In this document: positions 1-5,161 of the stretch, one piece after another
How the letters are laid out: each line of letters opens with the position of its first letter
Position numbering within the stretch: position 1 is the first letter of the stretch
Assembly (NCBI GenBank): GCA_946223375.1
Contig: CAMICU010000240.1
Coordinates: 1 to 5,412 of the forward strand
Length of the DNA stretch: 5,412 bases
Direction of reading: 5' to 3'
From: an uncultured Stenotrophomonas sp.
GTDB lineage: Bacteria > Pseudomonadota > Gammaproteobacteria > Xanthomonadales > Xanthomonadaceae
Program-made: the position numbers and the translations under genes
Notes under the pieces: generated by a model
Database searches by the model: none
What the model was told of the DNA's origin: nothing
Seen by the model: only the letters and a program-made list of their open reading frames with translations

Positions 1-1
1 G

Positions 2-601
2 GTCGGGGCGTGGGTGCTGCGGCAGCTGTTGGCCGATCCGCGCTGCACCGCGCTGGTGGCGCCGAGCCGGCGCCCGCTGGAGGTGCGCGACGCACGCCTG
101 TTCAACCCGGTGCAGCCGTTTGACGCGCTGCCGCTGGAGGCGGGCTGGTGGCAGGTGGATGCGGCGATCTGCGCGCTCGGCTCGACGATGAAGCAGGCCG
201 GTTCCCGGCAGGCCTTCCGCCAGGTCGACCACGGCTATCCGCTGCAGATCGCGCAGGCGGTGCGGCGGCAGGGCTGCGCGGTGTTCGCGTTGAACTCGGC
301 CGCCGGCGCGAACCCGCGTTCGCCGTTGTTCTACAACCGGGTGAAGGGCGAGCTGGAGCAGGACCTGCGGGCGCTCGGCTTCAGCGCGTTGACCCTGGTC
401 CGGCCGGGGCTGATCGGTGGCCAACGCAGCGAGCGGCGGCCGGGCGAGCACGCCGCGTCGGTGCTGCTGGGCGCGCTGGCGCCGGTGCTGCCCAGGGCAT
501 GGCGGATCAACCCGGCCGAGCATATCGCCGCGGCGCTGGTCCAGGCCGCGCTGGAGCCGGTGCCGGGCGAGCGGGTGATCGGCGCGGTGCAGCTGGTCTA
601 G
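2..601 (+). CDS. TIP30/HTATIP2-like NAD(P)-binding Rossmann-fold protein, 5' truncated
   Basis: This is an atypical short-chain dehydrogenase/NAD-dependent epimerase-like protein, probably binding NAD(P)H; its substrate is unknown. The frame is open to the left edge and begins with VGAW, which looks like the end of the N-terminal nucleotide-binding loop, so the true start and the GxxGxxG motif lie outside the window. A GTG at 14 could be read as a start but would cut off the first Rossmann strand. Numbering from that GTG, I see a strand-4-like ICALGST (52-58), an NSAAGAN segment (94-100) and a YNRVK motif (107-111) matching the SDR YxxxK catalytic pair. RPGLIGG (130-136) follows, as is typical of the TIP30 group. 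The visible 199 residues are close to the usual length of about 210-220. The gene ends at TAG 599-601, nine bases before the stop of the opposing SDR gene. The fold is fairly sure; the reaction is not. Confidence 0.85.
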   Translation, partial: VGAWVLRQLLADPRCTALVAPSRRPLEVRDARLFNPVQPFDALPLEAGWWQVDAAICALGSTMKQAGSRQAFRQVDHGYPLQIAQAVRRQGCAVFALNSAAGANPRSPLFYNRVKGELEQDLRALGFSALTLVRPGLIGGQRSERRPGEHAASVLLGALAPVLPRAWRINPAEHIAAALVQAALEPVPGERVIGAVQLV

Positions 602-610
602 CCGCGCCGC

Positions 611-1372
611 TCAGGCCGGCAGTGACTGCCCGCCGTCCACCGCCAGCACCTGCCCGGTGATCCAGCGCGCGGCCGGTGAGCACAGGAACAGCGCGGCCGC
701 GGCGACGTCGGCGGCATCGCCGAAGCCTCCGAATGGAATCCTGGCCTGGATCTGCGCGTACAGCGCCGGTTCGCTGCTGCGGCGCCGGTCCCACAGGCCG
801 CCGGGGAACTCGATCGAGCCCGGGGCGATCGCGTTGACGCGGATGCGCTCGCGCGCCAGTTCGGTGGCCAGCGCGGTCGTGTAGTAGTTCAGCGCCGCCT
901 TGGCCGCGGAGTAGGCCGCCGCCCGCGGGGTCGGCACCAGCGCGTTGATCGAGCTGATGTTGAGGATGGCCGGCATCGTGCTGTGGCGCAGATGCGGCAG
1001 CGCCGCGCGGTTGGTGCGTACCGCCGCCATCAGGTCGACATCGAAGCCGGCCTGCCAGCTGGCGTCATCGCTGCCGTTGCCATAGCCGGAGGCGTTGTTG
1101 ACGACGATGTCGATGCCGCCCAGCGTGGTCGCCGCCGCTTGCACCCAGTGTTCGATCTGCGCCGCGTCGGCCAGGTCGCAGGACTGGGCATGCACGTCCG
1201 CCGCACCGGCGTCGCGCAGCCCGCCGGCGGCCTGCTGCAGCACCTGCGGATCGCGTGCGCAGATGCCCACCCGGGCGCCGGCGCGGGCGAAGGCGGTGGC
1301 GATGGCCAGGCCGATGCCACGGCTGCCGCCGGCGACCAGCACGCGGGCGTTGTCGAACGAAGAGGCGGACAT
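611..1372 (-). CDS. SDR family oxidoreductase (classical short-chain dehydrogenase)
   Basis: This is a cytoplasmic classical SDR of 253 residues, the usual length, probably an NADP(H)-dependent alcohol/ketone oxidoreductase with an unknown substrate. Visible motifs in order are the cofactor loop AGGSRGIG (14-21, with Ala for the usual Thr), Arg18 and Arg40, which favour NADPH, CDLAD (65-69), NNAS (92-95), the catalytic Ser in ISS (139-141), YSAAK (154-158, Tyr154 and Lys158), APGS (183-186) and a C-terminal DGGQS (246-250). The helix-4 position that is usually the catalytic Asn appears to be Asp113. The ATG at 1370-1372 is preceded by GGAG six bases upstream, which supports this start. The gene lies 51 bases downstream of the VOC gene on the same strand, with a possible promoter of its own in that gap. 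It converges on the + strand Rossmann gene. Family assignment is firm; the specific activity cannot be read. Confidence 0.93.
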   Translation of the reverse strand: MSASSFDNARVLVAGGSRGIGLAIATAFARAGARVGICARDPQVLQQAAGGLRDAGAADVHAQSCDLADAAQIEHWVQAAATTLGGIDIVVNNASGYGNGSDDASWQAGFDVDLMAAVRTNRAALPHLRHSTMPAILNISSINALVPTPRAAAYSAAKAALNYYTTALATELARERIRVNAIAPGSIEFPGGLWDRRRSSEPALYAQIQARIPFGGFGDAADVAAAALFLCSPAARWITGQVLAVDGGQSLPA

Positions 1373-1402
1373 CGGCGGCTCCAGGAGCTGAAACGGAGGG
1401 GC

Positions 1403-1433
1403 ATTATCCGCCGCCGGCCGTGGCTACTCCCAA
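1403..1433 (-). promoter_or_regulatory. possible sigma70-type promoter for the SDR gene
   Basis: Read on the - strand, GATAAT (1403-1408) matches the -10 consensus at five of six positions. TTGGGA (1428-1433) matches the -35 box at four of six, but the 19-base spacer is longer than ideal. The -35 overlaps the end of the VOC coding region. Transcription would start about 20-25 bases upstream of the SDR ATG. In such GC-rich DNA an AT-rich hexamer in a short gap is suggestive, but the promoter remains unproven. Confidence 0.33.
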
Positions 1434-1810
1434 CGGGTGGGGGCCGGGCCCTGCTCGGGGTGCTTCATGTGCACCACGCAGAAGCGGTGGCCGGTTGGCG
1501 CTTCCATCACCCACCAGCGTTTGACGAAGCCGATGCGCCGGGCGCCCAGCGCTTCCAGCCGGTCCGCCTCGGCGTCGATGTCGTCGGCCTCGATGTCCAG
1601 GTGCACGCGCGAGGGGTGGCTGACCCGCTGCACCTCCACGTGCAGCCCGGCCGGCGCGCCATGCAGTTCGCCGTACTGCGCGCCATCCTCCTCGGTGTGG
1701 GCAGGCTGGGCATCCAGCCCCAGTGCCGCTGCCCAGAAGCGCGCGGACACGTCGCTGTCGGTGTCCTGGCAATCGATGATGAAACCGGCCAGTCGGCTGC
1801 GGTGACCCAT
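1424..1810 (-). CDS. VOC family (glyoxalase-like) protein
   Basis: This is a 128-residue single-domain protein of the vicinal oxygen chelate superfamily, most like the Glyoxalase_6 type. Such proteins act as metal-dependent lyases, isomerases or dioxygenases, or bind drugs; the substrate here is unknown. The first beta-alpha-beta unit starts at GFIIDCQD (9-16) with the helix FWAAALGL (25-32). The second half holds VHLDIEADD (69-77), the helix EADRLEALGA (81-90) and the closing strands VMEAPTGHRFCVV (101-113). His70 and Glu103 sit where VOC proteins usually carry metal ligands, but one domain alone cannot supply the full set without dimerising. The ATG at 1808-1810 has GGGAG seven bases upstream, supporting the start. 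It follows the DUF998 gene by 30 bases and is probably in the same transcript. A bleomycin-resistance role is often assigned to such genes by annotation only; nothing here supports it. Confidence 0.88.
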   Translation of the reverse strand: MGHRSRLAGFIIDCQDTDSDVSARFWAAALGLDAQPAHTEEDGAQYGELHGAPAGLHVEVQRVSHPSRVHLDIEADDIDAEADRLEALGARRIGFVKRWWVMEAPTGHRFCVVHMKHPEQGPAPTRWE

Positions 1811-1840
1811 GGTGTTGCTCCCGCGGATGGGAGCTGCAGC

Positions 1841-2431
1841 TTAGCCGCTGGCGGCCGCGGACGCAGGCCGCGCCAGCCGCCACGCGACGATGCACAGCGT
1901 CGCGTACACCAGCCATTCGGCCAGGCGCTGCAGCAGCCCGCGCCATTCCTGCAGGGGCGGTGCCCCCATCAGCAGGAACAGCAGCAGCCAGGCCGCGCGC
2001 TGGCCGGCACCCAGCCCGGCAGCGGTGGCCAGCAGCGCCAGGCCCAGCGCGGTGCCCAGATAGGTGACGATGCCGAGCAGGTTGTGCAGTACCTGCGACA
2101 GGCTGCCGCCGCCCGGGCAGCCAAGGTCGCATGGCGCCAGTGCCGAGCCGATCCAGGCCAGCGGTTCGCACAGCAGCAGCCAGTAGCCGACGCGGCTGGC
2201 GCCGGACACCGGCACGCGCGCGGCCATCACCACCAGCAGGGCCGCCGCCAGCAGGCCCACCGGGATGAAGCCGGCGACGCTGATCAGCACGGCGTGCGCG
2301 CTGCCGCTGGCGCCGAGTTCGCTGATGTACTGCGACAGCGCCGAATAGCCCGGCTTGAGTGCGGCGCCCCCGAACAGCATCAGCAGGTAGGCCAGCACGA
2401 ACACGGCGATCAGCACGCGGGGATGGCGCAT
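1841..2431 (-). CDS. DUF998 family integral membrane protein
   Basis: This is a 196-residue inner-membrane protein of the DUF998 family, whose function is unknown. About six hydrophobic segments are visible: roughly residues 5-24, 47-70, 82-98, 114-138, 146-158 and 170-187. Between the first two lies YISELGASGS (35-44), the SELG signature of DUF998. After the third comes APCDLGCP (99-106), where the paired cysteines Cys101 and Cys105 flank Asp102, another family hallmark, followed by His116 in QVLHNLLG. The C-terminus is short and Ala-rich. The ATG at 2429-2431 lies only six bases after the stop of the zinc-ribbon gene, and no convincing Shine-Dalgarno sequence precedes it, so its translation is probably coupled to that gene. 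Family membership is likely; no role can be inferred from the neighbours. Confidence 0.87.
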   Translation of the reverse strand: MRHPRVLIAVFVLAYLLMLFGGAALKPGYSALSQYISELGASGSAHAVLISVAGFIPVGLLAAALLVVMAARVPVSGASRVGYWLLLCEPLAWIGSALAPCDLGCPGGGSLSQVLHNLLGIVTYLGTALGLALLATAAGLGAGQRAAWLLLFLLMGAPPLQEWRGLLQRLAEWLVYATLCIVAWRLARPASAAASG

Positions 2432-2437
2432 CGGCGG

Positions 2438-2773
2438 TCAGTAGGGGGTGCTGGACAGGAACAGCTCGACCTTGCCGCAGGCCGCGCAGGCGTACAGGTC
2501 GAACTCCTCGCGATGGACGAACAGCTCGCCCAGGTCGCCGAGCAGGAACGGCATGGCCTGGGTGCCCTCATGGAAGCGGCGGCGGCCGATGAACTCCATC
2601 GCCGCACCGGCGCAGCGCAGGCATTGCATCTGCCGCGGCGACGGGCCGGCATGCGCCGGCGGGGGCGCCTGGGGCGCCGGTGGGGAGCCGTCGATGGCGG
2701 TGCTGCAACGCCAGCACTGCCGTGCCTCGGCGCCATTGCGTTCACCACATCGGGTACAGATCCAAGCGTCCAT
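2438..2773 (-). CDS. double zinc-ribbon protein with N-terminal RanBP2-like zinc finger
   Basis: This is a 111-residue cytoplasmic protein of unknown function with two cysteine modules joined by a Pro-rich linker. The first (residues 4-23) reads W-x-C-x2-C-x3-N-x6-C-x2-C, with Cys6, Cys9, Asn13, Cys20 and Cys23, the exact spacing of a RanBP2-type zinc finger. The linker (30-47) is rich in Pro and Ala. The second module has Cys51 and Cys54, then FIGRRRFHEG (61-70) and GDLGELF (79-85), and closes with Cys96 and Cys99 in CAACGKVELF (96-105). That layout recalls small bacterial zinc-ribbon proteins ending in a YxCxxCGxxEFF-like motif. The frame stays open to 2881, but the upstream part is Arg/Pro-rich and looks non-coding, so I chose the ATG at 2771-2773. 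No good ribosome-binding site precedes it, so the start is less certain than the domains. It leads the group that continues into DUF998. Confidence 0.8.
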   Translation of the reverse strand: MDAWICTRCGERNGAEARQCWRCSTAIDGSPPAPQAPPPAHAGPSPRQMQCLRCAGAAMEFIGRRRFHEGTQAMPFLLGDLGELFVHREEFDLYACAACGKVELFLSSTPY

Positions 2774-2901
2774 GGGGTTACCGAATCGTGTTCGTGGCCG
2801 GCATGCGCATGGTAGCCTCGGCAGGGGTGAATGCCGTGACAGCGGAGGCATCGGAACCGCCCCGCGTCGCAGTCGGGTCACGGTCCGGGCAGGGTGCCGA
2901 T

Positions 2902-3324
2902 TCAGCCGATCGGTGGGGCGTGCAGCGCGGCGAACAGCTGGTTCTGCGCCTTGCGGGCCATCGAACGCGGCAGGCTGGCCACGAAGCTGCTGCCGCTCAG
3001 TGCCATGTCGGCCTTGATGATCAGGCCGTTGATATGGGTGTAGCTGCGGAACGTATAGCGGTTGCCGTCGCGGAGGACCTGCAGGTACATCGGGGCGGTC
3101 AGAAAGCCCTTGCCCTTGCGGTAGACCTGCGTATGCCCGTTCTCGCGTTCCAGGAAATAGCCATTGGCCTGTGCCCAGCCGGCCACCTTGCCGAGTACGT
3201 CCTCCTCGCTGGTCAACGTGGTCTGGTCGTAGGAACGGCCACTGTTCCTGGCCATCAGCGCCATCACGTTCAATGCACCAAAGCCAATGACAGCGCCAAC
3301 GATGATCCCTGTTGCGATTCCCAT
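2902..3324 (-). CDS. conserved-looking hypothetical protein with one N-terminal membrane anchor
   Basis: I do not recognise this 140-residue protein. Residues 3-24 form one hydrophobic segment rich in Gly, Ala, Ile and Val with no cleavage site or lipobox, so it is probably an uncleaved anchor in the inner membrane. The remaining domain starts near TSEED (38-42), includes a helix ending in GYFLERENGH (55-64), then alternating strand-like stretches such as TQVYRKGKGF (65-74) and NRYTFRSYTH (88-97). It closes with a basic C-terminal helix, SMARKAQNQLFAAL (121-134). This alternation suggests a small alpha/beta fold. The ATG at 3322-3324 is preceded by AGGA with an 8-base spacer; the frame remains open upstream but would run through the terminator, so longer versions are unlikely. 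It stands alone between the dehydrogenase terminator and a 128-base gap before the zinc-ribbon gene. No terminator is visible after its stop, so read-through into that gene is possible. Confidence 0.75.
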   Translation of the reverse strand: MGIATGIIVGAVIGFGALNVMALMARNSGRSYDQTTLTSEEDVLGKVAGWAQANGYFLERENGHTQVYRKGKGFLTAPMYLQVLRDGNRYTFRSYTHINGLIIKADMALSGSSFVASLPRSMARKAQNQLFAALHAPPIG

Positions 3325-3332
3325 GTTCTGTT

Positions 3333-3336
3333 TCCT
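3333..3336 (-). promoter_or_regulatory. Shine-Dalgarno AGGA that fixes the start of the anchored hypothetical gene
   Basis: On the - strand AGGA, within AGGAAA, lies 8 bases before the ATG at 3322-3324. The alternative upstream starts in the same open frame have no such sequence and would lie within or before the terminator of the preceding operon. Confidence 0.7.
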
Positions 3337-3403
3337 GTGTCGGTATTGATGTGCCCGCTGGAATGGCGGGCGCCGGCAGCGATGGTAGCGCGGCCCTGCA
3401 GGC

Positions 3404-3431
3404 AAAAAAAAAGCCCGCATCGCTGCGGGCT
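3404..3431 (-). terminator. intrinsic terminator of the 2-oxo acid dehydrogenase operon
   Basis: Read on the - strand, a perfect 7-bp GC stem, GCCCGCA/TGCGGGC (3424-3430 with 3413-3419), encloses a GCGA tetraloop. One extra A-T pair extends it, and nine consecutive T follow (3404-3412). The hairpin begins 23 bases after the E2 stop codon. On the + strand no T-run follows the stem, so it acts in one direction only. It separates the E2 gene from the next gene, whose ATG is about 80 bases further on. Confidence 0.95.
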
Positions 3432-3454
3432 CAAATGCTGCAGTAACAATGGGA

Positions 3455-4810
3455 TCAGTGGGTCAGCGCCAGGTCGTCGATCAGCGCGCGCAGGAAGCGG
3501 GCGGCTTCGCCGCCGGTGCACGCGCGATGGTCGAAGGTGACCGACAGCGGGATGACCTTGTGCGTTTCCACGCCGCCCATCACCGGCGTCAGCTGGAAGC
3601 GGGCGCGACCGGCGGCGACGATGGCCACGCACGGCGGCACCACCACCGGCGTGGCATAGCGGCCGGCGAACATGCCGAAGTTGGACAGCGAGATGGTGTA
3701 ACCGCTCAGTTCGGAGGCGGCGATGGTGCGGTCCTCCACCTGCTGGCGCAGGCGGTTGATGCCTTCGCGCACGCCGCGCGCATCGAGCATGTCGGCATTG
3801 CGCAGCGCCGGGACGAACAGGCCGTCGTCGGTATCCACGGCGATGCCGATGTCGACCTGCGCGTGCAGGGTGCGGGTCAGGTTGTCGCCGTCGAACCAGG
3901 CGTTCATCGCCGGCACCGCCTGGCAGGCCTTGACGATGGCGCGGACCAGACGCGAGGTCATGTCGTTGCCCGGTGCCCAGGCATGGATGTCGGCGTCGTC
4001 GGTCAGCGTGGTCGGGACGACCTTGCTGTGCGCATCGGCCATCACCCGCGCCATGTTGCGGCGCACGCCCTTGAGCGGCTCCGGCTGGCCCTTGGCGACC
4101 ACGCCCGGAGGGGCGGTGCGCATCGGCTTGCCCGCGGCGGAAAGCGGGGTGCGTGCGGCTTCGGTACGTGCGGCAGGTGCCGGAGCGACAGCTGCCTGCA
4201 CCGGCTGCGGCGCGGCTGCCGCTGCCGTGCCGACCTTCGCGGTACCGGCCTCGGCGGCCTGCTTCACATCGTTCATCGTCACCGCGCCGTCGGCGCCGGT
4301 GGCGCGCACGCGGGCCAGGTCGACGCCGAGCTTGCGGGCCATCGCGCGCACCGCCGGCATCGCCTTGACGCCACCGACGGCCACGGCCTGCTCGGTGTGC
4401 ACGGCATTGGAGGAAACCATCGCGCCGACCACGGTGCCTTCGTCGGCACGCTCGGCGGCCGCCGCCGGCGCCGGTGCGGCGGCAGGGGCGGGAGCCGCCG
4501 CGGCCGGTGCCGGGGCGCCATGGTGGTGGCCGGTGTCCTGGCCTTCGGCACGCTGCGGCAGGTTCGGGTCGATCTCGAAGTGCGCCAGCATGTGCCCGGT
4601 CACCACGATGTCACCCGGTGCGCCGGCCAGTTTCAGGATCTTGCCGGAGACCGGCGAGGGCACTTCCACCACGGCCTTGGCGGTCTCCATCGACACCAGC
4701 GGCTCATCCAGCTTGATCACATCGCCTTCCTTGACGAACCACTCCACGATGGTGGCGTCCGGCAGGCCTTCGCCCAGATCGGGCAGGTTGAAGCTCTTGG
4801 TCTGGCTCAT
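3455..4810 (-). CDS. 2-oxo acid dehydrogenase E2: dihydrolipoamide acyltransferase (probably branched-chain type)
   Basis: This 451-residue cytoplasmic enzyme forms the core of a 2-oxo acid dehydrogenase complex, moving the acyl group from lipoate to CoA. Domains in order are one lipoyl domain (about 5-80, lipoyl-lysine Lys45 in METAKAVV), an Ala/Pro-rich linker starting with GHHHG (94-122) and the E1/E3-binding domain (149-186, MPAVRAMARKLGVDL). A second Ala/Pro linker (188-215) and the catalytic domain (about 243-450) follow. The active-site region has ISLSNFGMFAGR (373-384) and FDHRACTGGEAARFL (426-440), with catalytic His428. The usual Asp of HRxxDG is Thr432, and the lipoyl motif has Ala before Lys instead of Asp. 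The ATG overlaps the SH3 gene stop in ATGA; GGAAGAGA lies just upstream. The neighbouring E1-beta favours a branched-chain complex (bkdB-like), but a pyruvate or acetoin role is not excluded. An intrinsic terminator follows. Confidence 0.94.
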   Translation of the reverse strand: MSQTKSFNLPDLGEGLPDATIVEWFVKEGDVIKLDEPLVSMETAKAVVEVPSPVSGKILKLAGAPGDIVVTGHMLAHFEIDPNLPQRAEGQDTGHHHGAPAPAAAAPAPAAAPAPAAAAERADEGTVVGAMVSSNAVHTEQAVAVGGVKAMPAVRAMARKLGVDLARVRATGADGAVTMNDVKQAAEAGTAKVGTAAAAAPQPVQAAVAPAPAARTEAARTPLSAAGKPMRTAPPGVVAKGQPEPLKGVRRNMARVMADAHSKVVPTTLTDDADIHAWAPGNDMTSRLVRAIVKACQAVPAMNAWFDGDNLTRTLHAQVDIGIAVDTDDGLFVPALRNADMLDARGVREGINRLRQQVEDRTIAASELSGYTISLSNFGMFAGRYATPVVVPPCVAIVAAGRARFQLTPVMGGVETHKVIPLSVTFDHRACTGGEAARFLRALIDDLALTH

Positions 4811-5160
4811 GTGCAGTTCTCTTCCAGCAATTCAAGTTCGCGTGCCGGCAGCCAGCCCTGGGTGCCGTCGGCACGTTCGGACCACCACCAGCCGCCATGT
4901 TCGTAATGCAGCCTTACCCGCTCACCGCTGTCCGCATCCAGTTCGCGCGCGCTGTAGTCGCGCAGCACTTCGGCGCGTCCATCGTCGAGCATCCCCAGCC
5001 ATGCAATCGGTGTCCAGCCGGCATCGCCGGCGTCGGTGGTCACCCACGCGAACGCCGGCCATTCCTCGTCACGTACGCCGAGCGCGACAATCTGCCCGGC
5101 GCGGACCTGCAGCGGATTGCGGTATTGACTGCGGTAGCTGCCAGTCAGCCGTGCCCGCAT
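4807..5160 (-). CDS. small tandem SH3-domain protein encoded between E1-beta and E2
   Basis: This 117-residue protein has no signal peptide or membrane segment, so it is probably cytoplasmic. Two SH3-like units are visible. The first (about 16-57) has PLQVRAGQIVALG (16-28), then a DEEWPAFAWV strand (31-40) and GWTPIAWL (48-55). The second (about 64-112) is closer to eukaryotic SH3 domains: RDYSARELDADSGE (67-80) resembles the ALYDY start and following acidic loop, GGWWW (89-93) the central Trp pair, and GWLPARELELL (102-112) the closing GWxPxxYL. I recall such proteins being named 'ligand-binding protein SH3' in xanthomonads. The ATG at 5158-5160 follows the E1-beta stop by a single base, and the TGA overlaps the E2 start, so all three genes are probably translationally coupled. 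It might help assemble or tether the complex, but that rests on position alone. Confidence 0.85.
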   Translation of the reverse strand: MRARLTGSYRSQYRNPLQVRAGQIVALGVRDEEWPAFAWVTTDAGDAGWTPIAWLGMLDDGRAEVLRDYSARELDADSGERVRLHYEHGGWWWSERADGTQGWLPARELELLEENCT

Positions 5161-5161
5161 G

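Noticed and set aside
618..630. Small inverted repeat GGCAG-TGA-CTGCC at the end of the SDR gene.
   Set aside because: The stem is only five pairs, lies in coding sequence and has no T-run on either strand, so it is not a convincing terminator.
2802..2811. A 10-bp perfect palindrome, CATGCGCATG, upstream of the zinc-ribbon gene.
   Set aside because: A single short palindrome without a second copy or a known operator match; it may be chance.
983..2815. A 610-codon open frame on the + strand running antisense to the SDR, VOC, DUF998 and zinc-ribbon genes.
   Set aside because: It crosses four recognisable - strand genes, its product is a low-complexity His/Gln/Arg/Gly-rich string with no domain, and long antisense frames are expected in DNA this GC-rich.
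2774..2881. A longer N-terminus for the zinc-ribbon protein, starting at 2881 or 2851.
   Set aside because: The added residues look like translated intergenic DNA (Arg/Pro-rich), neither start has a ribosome-binding site, and the finger begins right after the ATG at 2773.
3325..3420. A longer N-terminus for the anchored hypothetical protein, starting near 3420.
   Set aside because: That start lies inside the terminator hairpin of the preceding operon, the added residues are Arg/Pro-rich, and the ATG at 3322-3324 has a good AGGA upstream.
2680..3540. A 286-codon + strand open frame covering the 2774-2901 gap.
   Set aside because: Most of it is antisense to the zinc-ribbon, anchored hypothetical and E2 genes. 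No ribosome-binding site or domain was seen, and it runs through the terminator.
4450..4520. GC-rich repetitive stretch resembling a tandem repeat.
   Set aside because: It simply encodes the Ala/Pro linker of E2 on the opposite strand.
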